Below, one piece after another: positions 8,678 to 17,899 of a stretch of DNA of 64,000 nt (position 1 is the first letter of the stretch; every line of letters begins with the position of its first letter). The notes beneath the pieces were generated by a model. That model was not told the origin of the DNA. It did no database searches and was given only the letters and a program-made list of their open reading frames with translations. The translations under genes were made by a program, and so were the position numbers. Origin of the DNA: Verrucomicrobium sp. (GTDB taxonomy: Bacteria; Verrucomicrobiota; Verrucomicrobiia; Methylacidiphilales; UBA1321); NCBI GenBank assembly GCA_017849585.1, contig JAFIGT010000008.1:45497-109496 (forward strand), given 5' to 3'.

Positions 8678-10153
8678 ATGAGCAACAATCTGACAACGAT
8701 CATGGAATCATCGCGCCTTGCCGGGCGCAGTTACGTCGATGCGATGATTCGCAGTGAGTTGACCGATGCTGTGGGCGCCGACTATGTGTCGAGCAACGCA
8801 GCCGATCAGCTCGGTCATTCCATCGACTACTATTGGATTCCCGAAATGTGGCATGACCGCGGCCGGGAAAATCCCAAGGCGCAATACATCGTGCATCCGG
8901 GCTCCGCTGAGGAAGTGGCGAAGGTCTTGCGCATTGCCAATAACTATCGGATTCCCGTCACGCCGTGGGGCGGTGGCTCGGGCTCACAGGGCGGTGCATT
9001 GCCGATGTACGGCGGGATCATTCTCGATACGAAGCGCATGAACAAGGTGATCAACATCGACACCGAGGCGCTGACTGTAACAGTGGAGACAGGGATGAAC
9101 GCCCAGCACATGGAATGGGCGGTGGAGAAGAAGGGTTTCTCCACGATGCACTTCCCGGCCTCAATTGCTTGCGCGACCATTGGCGGTTTTCTCGCTCATC
9201 GCGGCACCGGGGTGCTCTCGACCAAGTACGGCAAGATCGAGGACATGGTGATGTCCATCGAAGTGGTCACGCCGGAAGGCGAGATTATCAACACACTGCC
9301 CGTGCCACGCCATGCCTCGGGCCCCGACCTGACGCAACTTTACCTCGGTAGCGAGGGCACGCTCGGCGTGATCACGAAGGTCACGCTCAAGATTCATCCG
9401 ATCCCGCAGTGTCGCAAATTCCACGCCTTCCTCTTCAAGGATATGCATCAGGCCATGACGGCGGGGGCGAACATCATGCGCAGCCGCTTGCGTCCGTGCG
9501 TCATCCGCCTCTATGACGAACCGGAGACGGCGCGGTTGATCAAGCGGGTACTCGGACTCGACAAGCAGGGCGCGTACCTCGTTTTCGGCTTCGACGGGTT
9601 TGAGTCTGTCGTGAATCTCGAAATGGCCGAGGCCATTCGCATCTGTCAGCGCGAGAATCCCGAGGATCTTGGCGAGGAAATGGGACAGGCGTGGTGGGAT
9701 CACCGCTACAAGTTTTTCTATCCGCCCTACATGTTTCACATGCCACAAGCTTTCGGCACGCTCGATACGGTGGCAACCTTTGCCAATATCGAGAAGGTTT
9801 ACTGGGCGATGAAAAATGTGGTGAACCAGAACTTCCCCGAGGCGGCCTTCATCGGCCATTACTCGCATTGGTATGAGTGGGGTTGCATGCTCTATGCCCG
9901 CTTCATTGTCGAAAATCCCCCACGCGATCCGGAGGAGGCGACTGCTTACTACAATCGCATTTGGGATATGGCGATTCGCGCAGCCATAGCGAATGGCGGC
10001 GTAATCAATGAGCACCATGGTGTTGGTCTCAAGCTGGGACGTCTGATGAAGGATCTCTACGGCCCCGCCTTCAAGGTTCTTGCCGACATCAAGAAGGTGA
10101 TGGACCCGAACAATATCATGAACCCTGGCAAGATGGGATTTCGAGGAGTATAG
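8678..10153 (+). CDS. FAD-linked oxidase, GlcD-like subunit
   Basis: The 491-residue protein has a PCMH-type FAD-binding domain: VTPWGGGSGSQGGALP near residue 95 binds the FAD pyrophosphate, and CATIGGFLAHRGTG, GSEGTLGVITKVTLKI follow. The C-terminal FAD-oxidase domain ends with GGVINEHHGVG and MDPNNIMNPGK, both hallmarks of the GlcD / D-lactate dehydrogenase group. It should oxidise a 2-hydroxy acid or similar alcohol and pass electrons to the Fe-S protein encoded 2 bp downstream. The substrate is unknown; in this operon an aldonic acid or polyol phosphate is conceivable. Confidence 0.9.
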   Translation: MSNNLTTIMESSRLAGRSYVDAMIRSELTDAVGADYVSSNAADQLGHSIDYYWIPEMWHDRGRENPKAQYIVHPGSAEEVAKVLRIANNYRIPVTPWGGGSGSQGGALPMYGGIILDTKRMNKVINIDTEALTVTVETGMNAQHMEWAVEKKGFSTMHFPASIACATIGGFLAHRGTGVLSTKYGKIEDMVMSIEVVTPEGEIINTLPVPRHASGPDLTQLYLGSEGTLGVITKVTLKIHPIPQCRKFHAFLFKDMHQAMTAGANIMRSRLRPCVIRLYDEPETARLIKRVLGLDKQGAYLVFGFDGFESVVNLEMAEAIRICQRENPEDLGEEMGQAWWDHRYKFFYPPYMFHMPQAFGTLDTVATFANIEKVYWAMKNVVNQNFPEAAFIGHYSHWYEWGCMLYARFIVENPPRDPEEATAYYNRIWDMAIRAAIANGGVINEHHGVGLKLGRLMKDLYGPAFKVLADIKKVMDPNNIMNPGKMGFRGV

Positions 10154-10155
10154 AT

Positions 10156-11232
10156 ATGTATAGTGAAAAATTTACAGAAACGATCCATGCCTGCCGGTTT
10201 TGCTTCATGTGCCGGCACCTGTCTCCGGTCGGTAATGTGACGTACCGCGAATCGGATACGCCGCGCGGCCGCGCGTTGATGCTCGACAAGGTCTTGCAGC
10301 AACCGCAACTGCTGGAGAACCCGGACTTTCAATCCACCATCTACGACGCGGAGTTAAGCGCGGCCTGTCGCACTCATTGCGTCAGTCATTTTGACGAGGC
10401 TGGCCTGTTACTGGCCGCCCGACGAGATATTGTCGAGAGTGAGAAAGTCCCCGCCTCTATCAGGCAGGTGGCCGATTCGATCAAGGCGCTGCCGCTCACC
10501 GTAAAGGGTGAAGCCAAGGCTGAGCTGATCTACTACGTGGACCGCTACACCGAGCGACACCAGCCGGAGATTGCGGTTGCAATGGAAAAAATCCTCAAGT
10601 CTGCTGGCATCCGCTTTCAAATGATTTCCGGTGCCGATACAGGCAAGGCGCTGTCCGTCCTCGGTTACTGGAATGACGCCAAGGAAGCGGCAACGAACTT
10701 TGCCAGAATGGCACGCTCTGGTGAGCAGAAGCTAGTGATCACCTCGTGCCCGGCTTCGTATGACTCACTGAAGAATGATTTCCCCAAGTACGGCATTGAT
10801 TTGGGTAAGGAGCTGGAGGTACTCCACACTTCGGAATTCCTGCAGCGTCTCGTGAGAACAAGCCAGCTACCGCTGGGTCCGTTAGCGATTCAATCGGTCT
10901 TTCCGCTGGCAAGCGATTTCCTCAAGAACTACAACGCGGGATTCAAGGCCCACGAGGAGTTGGCGACGTTGGCGGGAGTCACCCTGTTGCCGTTTGGATT
11001 CAATCGTGAGGAGTCGTATACGGCGGGCGAAGGCGGTGTGGTGATGGACGAACTCAATCCACGGCTGGTCTCGAAACTGGTCCAACATGTTTTCGAACAG
11101 ATCGACAATCCCGAACAGGACACACTTCTGGTTCTGTCTCCCTACACGAAATATGTCCTCACCAAATTCGCGCCGAAAAAAATTCAGCTCACGACCGTTG
11201 AAGAACTGATCGCCGCCCGCATCAAGGAATAA
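10156..11232 (+). CDS. Fe-S electron-transfer partner of the GlcD-like oxidase
   Basis: The 358-residue protein begins with a CxxCxxC cluster motif (Cys13, Cys16, Cys19) followed by PVGNV and TPRGRALML, as in GlcF-type and heterodisulfide-reductase-like Fe-S subunits. The fourth cysteine expected four residues after Cys19 is Ser23. Later cysteines occur in ACRTHC and in SCPASYDSL, which recalls a CCG-type segment. It follows the flavoprotein gene after 2 bp with a GGAG ribosome-binding site inside the preceding stop region, so the two are probably co-translated and work as one enzyme. Confidence 0.8.
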   Translation: MYSEKFTETIHACRFCFMCRHLSPVGNVTYRESDTPRGRALMLDKVLQQPQLLENPDFQSTIYDAELSAACRTHCVSHFDEAGLLLAARRDIVESEKVPASIRQVADSIKALPLTVKGEAKAELIYYVDRYTERHQPEIAVAMEKILKSAGIRFQMISGADTGKALSVLGYWNDAKEAATNFARMARSGEQKLVITSCPASYDSLKNDFPKYGIDLGKELEVLHTSEFLQRLVRTSQLPLGPLAIQSVFPLASDFLKNYNAGFKAHEELATLAGVTLLPFGFNREESYTAGEGGVVMDELNPRLVSKLVQHVFEQIDNPEQDTLLVLSPYTKYVLTKFAPKKIQLTTVEELIAARIKE

Positions 11233-11234
11233 AA

Positions 11235-12062
11235 ATGTCACTCGTTACACTCAGGGAAATTTTGCCCGCCGCTCGCACCGAGGGGAAAGCCGTCTGCGCC
11301 TTTAACTTTGCCGACTCCGGAACAGCAGAAGCGGTGATCGATGCCGCAGTCGCGGAGAATCGCCCCCTCATTCTTCAGGTCTACCAGCGCCTGATTGGCT
11401 ATCCCCACATTGACGCGCTCATCGCAATGGCGCGAAAACTTGGAGAGAGCAGTCCCATTCCCGTCGCGATTCATCTCGATCATGGCGCTTCGCTGGATCA
11501 GATCAGGAAGGCAATCGATCTCGGATTTACATCCGTGATGCTTGATGGATCAACGCTGTCGCTCAAAGAGAATATCGAGATCACTCGCCAAGGCGTGGAG
11601 ATCGCGCACCGCGCGGGTCTTTCCATCGAAGGCGAAATCGGTCATGTGCCAGCCAATGACCGTCAGCCTACTCCCTACTCTGACCCTGCGGAGGCAGAAT
11701 TGTTCGCTCGCGAGACCGGCGTTGATGCTCTCGCTGTTGCCGTGGGTACGGCGCACGGTTTCTACACGGAAACACCGAAGGTCAGTGTGGAGATCGCCGA
11801 GGCTGTCAGCCAACGCGTGAAAATCCCCATGGTCTTGCACGGTGGCTCCGATACGCCTCGCGACAAAGTGCGTGCGATTGTCCGCTGCGGCTTTGCCAAG
11901 GTAAACATCGCGACCGAATTCCAGTACGCCTACCAGCAGGAAATCAAGCGCACCCTCAACGAGATGGATGCCAAATTCAAGCCAGTGGACCTGATTCTTA
12001 AGCCAGCCATCGCCAAGGCATCGGCACACGCGGCTGAAATCATTCGCTTCCTCGGAGAATAA
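11235..12062 (+). CDS. Class II ketose-bisphosphate aldolase (FbaA/IolJ-like)
   Basis: The 275-residue length and the zinc motifs HLDHG, VGTAHG and LHGGSD identify a class II aldolase of the fructose-/tagatose-bisphosphate family. Catalytic Asp is expected in HLDHGAS, and IEGEIGHV carries another family residue. It splits a ketose phosphate into dihydroxyacetone phosphate and an aldehyde, or malonate semialdehyde if it is IolJ-like. The gene follows the Fe-S gene by 2 bp and has AGGAAT ahead of the ATG. Together with the kinases and the IolB-like isomerase it would complete a phosphorylative breakdown route. Confidence 0.9.
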   Translation: MSLVTLREILPAARTEGKAVCAFNFADSGTAEAVIDAAVAENRPLILQVYQRLIGYPHIDALIAMARKLGESSPIPVAIHLDHGASLDQIRKAIDLGFTSVMLDGSTLSLKENIEITRQGVEIAHRAGLSIEGEIGHVPANDRQPTPYSDPAEAELFARETGVDALAVAVGTAHGFYTETPKVSVEIAEAVSQRVKIPMVLHGGSDTPRDKVRAIVRCGFAKVNIATEFQYAYQQEIKRTLNEMDAKFKPVDLILKPAIAKASAHAAEIIRFLGE

Positions 12063-12088
12063 CCGCTTTCTCGAGAAGCGGAAAATCG

Positions 12089-13303
12089 ATGAACTTCACC
12101 AAAAACTACGACGTCATCGTAGCTGGCGCAGGTATGGCCGGCATTGCGGCCGCATTGGAAGCAGCGCGTTCGGGGCTGCGTACCGCTTTGGTGGAAAAAA
12201 CGGTCTTTCCGGGCGGCCTCGCCACCTCGGGTCTGGTCTATTTCTACCTGCCGATTTGTGACGGCTATGGAAGACAGGTGAATTTTGGCATCGCCGAGGA
12301 GTTGTTGCACTTATCGTATCAATGCGGTCCGGGCGAGGTTCCGGCGAACTGGCGGCAATCGACCCGGGAAAAGCCACTGGGCCGCTATCGGGTCGATTTT
12401 TCCCCAGCAGCGTTCATTCTCGCGCTGGATCAATTACTCACTGAGGCAAATGTCGACATCTGGTACGACACATTGATTTGCCAGACGATCGTCGAAACCG
12501 GATGTGCCGCCGGAATCGAGGTAGAGAACAAGAGCGGACGCGGAAGCTTGCGAGCGTCGGTCCTCATTGACGCCACCGGCGATGGAGATGTGGCTTTTCG
12601 CGCTGGCTGTTCCTTCGACGAGGAAACAAACAAGACAACCCTCTGGGCCATGCAAGCCTCACTGGAGCGCGCCCGCGAAGCGGTGGAAAGAAGTGAGGGA
12701 ACGCGACTGATGTCCTTCCACCAAATCGGTAGCGAAGGCGAAGAGATTCGGAGCGACATCAAAGCCAAAACTTATCCCTGGAAAGGAACGGATGGCCGTT
12801 CGGTCTCTCATTTTCTTCTCAAGGGTCGGAGTGTCCTGCGCGAACACTACGAAAAAATGCGCGCCAAAGGCTATCGCCGTCAGGATTTATTTCCCGTAAC
12901 GTTACCCGCCATGGCGCAATTCCGCACAACACGCGCAATTCGCGGCCGATTCACTCTCCAGGCTGGCATGGCAGGGCAACGATTCGAGGACAGTATCGCC
13001 CTCGCCGCCGATTGGCGCAAACGCGGTTCGGTGTGGGAGATTCCCTATGGATGCCTGATTCCTTCCGTGCCGGGATTGGTAACAGCAGGCCGGTGCCTTT
13101 CTTCGGTCGGCGATGCGTGGGAAGTGACCCGATCCATCCCGATCGCCGCGCACACGGGACAGGTAGCCGGTATCGCCGCACGATTGGCGATTGCGCGGAA
13201 AACGACACCGGATATGCTTCCCGTTGCGGATGTGCAGGCCGAGTTACGTCGCAAGCAAATGCCCTATCACCTGGCCGATCTGACCCAAGAGGATGTCAAA
13301 TGA
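12089..13303 (+). CDS. FAD-dependent oxidoreductase (FAD_oxidored family)
   Basis: The 404-residue protein opens with a Rossmann fold for FAD (VIVAGAGMAGIAAALEAARSG, then LVEK at the ribose-binding end) and the family turn FPGGLATSGLV. DATGDGDVAFRAGC is the second FAD contact and LVTAGRCLSSVGDAWEVTR the C-terminal one. Proteins of this family are frequent beside glycoside hydrolases in Verrucomicrobiota and Planctomycetota, and their substrates are mostly unknown. Its stop codon overlaps the next start as ATGA. A decayed relative lies at 57969-59206. Confidence 0.88.
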   Translation: MNFTKNYDVIVAGAGMAGIAAALEAARSGLRTALVEKTVFPGGLATSGLVYFYLPICDGYGRQVNFGIAEELLHLSYQCGPGEVPANWRQSTREKPLGRYRVDFSPAAFILALDQLLTEANVDIWYDTLICQTIVETGCAAGIEVENKSGRGSLRASVLIDATGDGDVAFRAGCSFDEETNKTTLWAMQASLERAREAVERSEGTRLMSFHQIGSEGEEIRSDIKAKTYPWKGTDGRSVSHFLLKGRSVLREHYEKMRAKGYRRQDLFPVTLPAMAQFRTTRAIRGRFTLQAGMAGQRFEDSIALAADWRKRGSVWEIPYGCLIPSVPGLVTAGRCLSSVGDAWEVTRSIPIAAHTGQVAGIAARLAIARKTTPDMLPVADVQAELRRKQMPYHLADLTQEDVK

Positions 13304-14547
13304 GCCCCGAATCCATCGCCTCACGCGCACTTGACCAGGGGGGCGGCATTGTTCATTTCGCGCCAAATTGGGTTCCGCGCTTTTTATCCGTGCCCGGAAA
13401 GCGACTCCGCCTGCATCCAGATGATTACTATGCACTGGGAGCCCAACGAGGCGGCATCAGCGAACGCTGGCTTGCTTCAACGGTGAAGGCTGACAACGGC
13501 CCCTTGACCTCTCCCAATGAGGGCTTGAGTGAAATCGTGATGAGGGACGGCCGCGTGGAAAATCGGGTGCTCTTTCGCGATGCGGTGTCCACATTGAAGC
13601 AGGAATTGATTGGAGAGACTCTCTGGCAGGACTACGGCGGCTGGCCGATGTACGCCAAGTTTTTTGACACACGTGGCGCGATTCCTTTTCACATTCATCC
13701 TCGGGATTGTCACGCCAAGCTCGTCGGCCAATCCGGCAAACACGAGTCTTACTATTATCCCCCGCAGCTTAACAATCATGGGGGCGATTTTCCCTATACC
13801 TTCTTTGGATTCGATCCGGGCACCACGAAGGCGCAGGTGCGCGAAGCCTTGATCGGTTTCGCGAAAGGTGACAACAGAATCCTGAGCTTATCGCGCGCCT
13901 ACAAACTGGAGCCGGGCACAGGATGGGATGTTCCGCCAGGAATTTTACATGCTCCGGGGAGCCTCTGCACGTACGAGCCCCAAAGTAATTCGGATGCCCG
14001 AGCGGTTTATCAATCCCTGGCCGGAACGCGACTCATTCCGGAGGAGATGCTCTGGAGGGATTCACCACCGGAGAAGCGCGGCGATTATGATTACCTCCTC
14101 GAGGTGATCGATTGGGAAGCCAATGTCGATTCACAATTCATGGCGCATCATTTCATGCCGCCGCTTCTCATCCGTCCTGCGGATGAGATGCCCGGATACA
14201 GCGAGCGATGGATTTGCTACCGCTCCCCCTTCTATAGCGCCAAGGAACTCACGGTGAATCCCGGAGAGATTGTAACGCTATCCGATACTGGAGCCTTTGG
14301 ATTAGTTCTGGTGCAAGGACACGGCAAAATCGGAGAATGGAAAGCGGAATCACCGGGAATGATTCGCTATGGACAATTGACCTGCGACGAATTCTTTGTG
14401 AGCGCCAAAGCCGCGCGCGATGGAGTGGTTTTTGTGAATGAATCCTCCTGCGAGCCGATGGTACTCCTCAAACATTTCGGGACGGCGCACCCGGAGCTGG
14501 CAACATTTCGCAGTCCAATCGAAAAACAAGCGGTCACCCGAGACTAG
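13300..14547 (+). CDS. Phosphomannose-isomerase-like cupin protein
   Basis: About 415 residues. The order FHIHPRDCHAKL, GKHESYYY, FGFDPGTTKAQVREAL and VPPGILHAPGSL follows the type I mannose-6-phosphate isomerase core, where His, Glu and His bind zinc. The N-terminal half has extra sequence, so it is a divergent member rather than a standard ManA. I place the start at 13300, overlapping the previous stop (ATGA), although the frame is open upstream. It probably isomerises a sugar or sugar phosphate in the pathway encoded by this operon. The specific substrate cannot be read from the sequence. Confidence 0.75.
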   Translation: MSPESIASRALDQGGGIVHFAPNWVPRFLSVPGKRLRLHPDDYYALGAQRGGISERWLASTVKADNGPLTSPNEGLSEIVMRDGRVENRVLFRDAVSTLKQELIGETLWQDYGGWPMYAKFFDTRGAIPFHIHPRDCHAKLVGQSGKHESYYYPPQLNNHGGDFPYTFFGFDPGTTKAQVREALIGFAKGDNRILSLSRAYKLEPGTGWDVPPGILHAPGSLCTYEPQSNSDARAVYQSLAGTRLIPEEMLWRDSPPEKRGDYDYLLEVIDWEANVDSQFMAHHFMPPLLIRPADEMPGYSERWICYRSPFYSAKELTVNPGEIVTLSDTGAFGLVLVQGHGKIGEWKAESPGMIRYGQLTCDEFFVSAKAARDGVVFVNESSCEPMVLLKHFGTAHPELATFRSPIEKQAVTRD

Positions 14548-14563
14548 TCGGGGAGAATTTTTT

Positions 14564-16543
14564 ATGAGCCAAAAGAAAATTTCGTCTTCTGAATCTTTTC
14601 TATCAAACGGGAAATTCATCACTGGCGTCAACTACTGGCAATCTCAGACGGCAACTGAAATGTGGTCGAAATGGGACGAAAGGGAAGTTGATAAGGACTT
14701 TAAGGCCCTAGCCGCCCAAGGGGCACGAGCCCTGCGAGTGTTCCCGCTCTGGCCCGATTTTCAACCTATCACGCGAATGTACCTCGGCGATGGCACCCCC
14801 ACGAGTGAATTTCGTTTTGGCGAGGAACCTCTTCCCAAGACCGAGGCGGGTCGTGCGGGAGTAAGCGAAGTGATGATGCAGCGCTTCGAGCGGCTTGCAG
14901 ACCTTGCCTCGAAGCACAAGCTTTCCTTAATCGTGGCGCTCTTGACGGGGCAAATGACTTACCGACTCTACATGCCGCCAGGACTGGCGGGCTTGAGCCC
15001 GTTGAATCATCCCGTGGCACTGACATGGGAGAGACGTTTTGTTCAGTATTTCGTCAGCAGAATGAAGGGGCATCGCTCCATCGTGGCGTGGGATTTTGGC
15101 AATGAATGCGATATGTGGAAAACCGCCAGCCGGGAAGAAGCCTGGTCCTGGATGGCGTACATCTCCGACGCCATCCGGATCTGCGATCCGAAGCGGCCCA
15201 TCGCCTCGGGGATGTCGGCCCGACATGTGGATGACTCCGTCTTTTCCAAGGAAAACTGGCCAGTTCAATCGCAAGCCGAACATTGCGACATCCTGACCTC
15301 CCATTCCTATACTCAATGGGGATTTGGCGGCAGCGACCCCTGCGACACGATCAAGCAAACGACCGCGCCCACGGTGGAAGTGCGGCTGGCAACCGACATC
15401 AGCGGCAAACCGGCGTTCATGGAGGAAATCGGATTGGCCTGGCGTCCCATGCTCGCCAGCTATGATCGGCTCGGCGCCTACATTCGCAATAATCTCTGGA
15501 ACCTTTGGGCTGACGATTGCCGTGGACTTCTGTGGTGGTGCGGATTTGATCAATCACACCTTGGGATCGCGCCGTACAACTGGGAAGTACCCGGACCGGA
15601 ACATGGGATCATGGATCGAAACCGGAAGCCATGGAGTAGCGGCTTGGAGCTGAAAACGTTCAGAAGTTTTCTCGATGAATTGCCTTTTGACACACTCCCG
15701 GCCGCAGAAAAAAGAGCCGTCTGCCTGATCGGGGATCATCGACAGAAACAAACTGCCGCAGCCACCGGAGCTTACATCCTGGCCAAACAGGCTGGCTTTA
15801 ATTTGGAATTTCAGCACGCCAATCAACCTCTGAAGCCGGCATCGCTTTACCTCCTCCCCTCGGCCAAAGGAAAATGCGGATTATCGATCGAGGGATTGGA
15901 GAATTTGAAGCAAGCGGTACGCCGGGGTGCCTCTCTTTACCTATCGACGGATGACGTTTACATGCCCGACATCGCCAAGTTGTTTTCTGCGGAGGTGGAA
16001 AACCGTTTTGGAAAGGAGGACCGTTTCACCTTCGATTTCCAACTGAATACGGGTCCCCTCAACCTGACACTCCCCCTCAAGACCACTTACCAGATGAAGC
16101 CCCTCGGCGCTCGCGTACTGGGGCGATCATCAGAAGGATCACCAATCTTTTTTGAAGCGAAGCATGGCAAGGGAACCGTTTTCCTCCTCAGTTTTCCGCT
16201 GGAGACCACCATGGCCGAAACCCCACTCGCCTTTCTCGACAAAGATTCGGCCGAGGCGTGGAAAATCTATGGCCATATCGCCAAGGATATCCTCGCGATG
16301 CGCGCTATCGTCAAAGAGAATCCCCAGCTATTCGTAACGGAGCATCGCCTTTCTTCTACAGAGATGGCCTGCCTGGCGATCAACAATGGGCCGCAACGAA
16401 TCATCTCCACCCTGTCTCTTAGAAAAGGTTGGCGATTCAAGACATGTTATTCCGAAAATGGATCCGCCAAATCAGGCGTAAAGGGAGTGAATTTAAGCCT
16501 CGCTGGAAATTCGGGGGCGGTACTGCTGTTGACCAGAAAGTAG
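14564..16543 (+). CDS. GH5-like (cellulase superfamily) glycoside hydrolase
   Basis: About 659 residues. The first 400 form a (beta/alpha)8 barrel of the GH-A clan: GVNYW at the start, WDFGNECDMW with the acid/base Glu, a SHSYTQWG strand, and PAFMEEIGLAW with the nucleophile Glu. The second half resembles a glutamine-amidotransferase-like or trimerisation domain (LKQAVRRGASLYLSTDD, GKGTVFLLSFPLE). No signal peptide is seen, so it may act on imported oligosaccharides. GGGGAG precedes the ATG at 14564. Beta-mannosidase or beta-glucosidase activities are possible; the exact family number is uncertain. Confidence 0.78.
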   Translation: MSQKKISSSESFLSNGKFITGVNYWQSQTATEMWSKWDEREVDKDFKALAAQGARALRVFPLWPDFQPITRMYLGDGTPTSEFRFGEEPLPKTEAGRAGVSEVMMQRFERLADLASKHKLSLIVALLTGQMTYRLYMPPGLAGLSPLNHPVALTWERRFVQYFVSRMKGHRSIVAWDFGNECDMWKTASREEAWSWMAYISDAIRICDPKRPIASGMSARHVDDSVFSKENWPVQSQAEHCDILTSHSYTQWGFGGSDPCDTIKQTTAPTVEVRLATDISGKPAFMEEIGLAWRPMLASYDRLGAYIRNNLWNLWADDCRGLLWWCGFDQSHLGIAPYNWEVPGPEHGIMDRNRKPWSSGLELKTFRSFLDELPFDTLPAAEKRAVCLIGDHRQKQTAAATGAYILAKQAGFNLEFQHANQPLKPASLYLLPSAKGKCGLSIEGLENLKQAVRRGASLYLSTDDVYMPDIAKLFSAEVENRFGKEDRFTFDFQLNTGPLNLTLPLKTTYQMKPLGARVLGRSSEGSPIFFEAKHGKGTVFLLSFPLETTMAETPLAFLDKDSAEAWKIYGHIAKDILAMRAIVKENPQLFVTEHRLSSTEMACLAINNGPQRIISTLSLRKGWRFKTCYSENGSAKSGVKGVNLSLAGNSGAVLLLTRK

Positions 16544-16574
16544 ACGACCTCTCGAAACATCAAAACGCCCGGCA

Positions 16575-16586
16575 CGAACGTTGTAC
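16575..16586 (+). promoter_or_regulatory. CGAAmGTTGTAC motif before the ROK regulator
   Basis: CGAACGTTGTAC lies 45 bp before the ROK gene. The same motif with one change (CGAAAGTTGTAC) is found on the minus strand at 21231-21242, immediately before the GH2 gene of the neighbouring convergent operon. It may be the binding site of the ROK regulator. Confidence 0.35.
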
Positions 16587-16631
16587 TTTCGTATAAGCTG
16601 CTATTGCCTGCAGCGAGACAGGAGCTAGACT

Positions 16632-17864
16632 ATGGCTCGAAGAATGAATGACACGCAGAGCATCATTGTGCAATTATTGCGCAAGCATGGCAGCTTGACC
16701 CGCGACCAAATCGGCCAAAAATTGGGCCTCTCCGCCATGGGAACTTCCAAACCCCTTTTGGCACTCAGCCGCAGTGGATTGGTCACCTTGGGGCACAAAG
16801 CCCAGCCCGGCCCCGGCCGTCCCTTTCAGCTGGTCCAACTCACGGAAGATGGCGGTTATTCCCTGGGCTTGGTCGTGCGTCCTCATGACGTCCAATTCGC
16901 CTTGGTCAATTTTCAAAACAAGGTGATTCGTTTCGAATGTGTTTCGTTTTGCTTTCGTACCGAACAAACCGATTTTTCACGACTGCTGCAAGTGGCACGC
17001 AAGATGATCAAGGGACTTCCGCGCAAGGCCTTATTCACCGCGGGTCTGAGTTTTAGCGGACAGTTTGAAGACGAGACGGAGCACATTTTGGCCGTGAATG
17101 ACTTTGCCTCACCAGGTCAGGCAGAGCTCTTTCGTCGCCAGCTTTCGGAAACCGTTGGAGTTCCCGTCCCCATTCTTCATGACATTGACGCCATCCTGAT
17201 TGCCGAACGCTGGTGCAATCCCGATCTCCCTCCCAACCCAACCGTGCTGATGGTCGGGGAACGCCTTGGCGTCAGCCTGATGATGAACGGACGTCTTTTC
17301 ACCGACAAGGTGCCTTGGCCTCGCTGGCTCGGCCGCGTCCAGGTTCCCTATTCCACGGCCCAATCTCCCGGGTTCCTTCCCGGTGCCTTGGTGAATACGG
17401 CCAGCTTTGATTCGTGGGTTAATGATTGGCTCAATATCTCTCCCGAGGCGCGACCATCCACACCTCGAGAACCCGTGGATGTCGCGAAGCTGTACCAACT
17501 TTGGGAACAGAAGGACCCGCGAGTTCAGCAACTCGTGAAGCGCGGTGCGCGCGATCTGGCTGCTGTGATCCGTAATCTTTGTCTGGTCTTCCCCTTTGAA
17601 CGCGTCGTGTGCCATGGGTGGGTACCCAGCGTTCTGGAATTTATTTTAAAAGAAATCCGCGATGCCTTTGATGAAGCAGAAAAAACCCACATTCATCAGG
17701 ATACAAGTCCCAGCCCGATCGTGAGCGCTTCCATTCTCGGCTCTCAAGGTTACGCCACCGGCACCGCACTGGGAGCCATCGACCGGGCCCTGGAATTCAA
17801 AATGGCCCAACGCGGCCGCAAGTATGCGGATCTGCTCCTCAAAAAAGACGAGCTCGAGGTTTGA
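16632..17864 (+). CDS. ROK-family transcriptional regulator (NagC/XylR type)
   Basis: The 410-residue protein has an N-terminal winged helix (LLRKHGSLTRDQIGQKLGLS, then LVTLGHKAQPGPGRP near residue 55) and a ROK sugar-binding domain (AGLSFSGQFED, HDIDAILIAE, and GYATGTALGAIDRAL at the end). The CxCGxxGC zinc motif of many ROK proteins is not seen, which fits a regulator that has lost kinase function. It closes the ten-gene run and converges on the minus-strand isomerase/GH2 genes. It could regulate either cluster; the shared motif before this gene and the GH2 gene suggests both. Confidence 0.88.
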   Translation: MARRMNDTQSIIVQLLRKHGSLTRDQIGQKLGLSAMGTSKPLLALSRSGLVTLGHKAQPGPGRPFQLVQLTEDGGYSLGLVVRPHDVQFALVNFQNKVIRFECVSFCFRTEQTDFSRLLQVARKMIKGLPRKALFTAGLSFSGQFEDETEHILAVNDFASPGQAELFRRQLSETVGVPVPILHDIDAILIAERWCNPDLPPNPTVLMVGERLGVSLMMNGRLFTDKVPWPRWLGRVQVPYSTAQSPGFLPGALVNTASFDSWVNDWLNISPEARPSTPREPVDVAKLYQLWEQKDPRVQQLVKRGARDLAAVIRNLCLVFPFERVVCHGWVPSVLEFILKEIRDAFDEAEKTHIHQDTSPSPIVSASILGSQGYATGTALGAIDRALEFKMAQRGRKYADLLLKKDELEV

Positions 17865-17899
17865 GTCTCTAGGGCGTATTAACAGACCTCATCGAGCGA

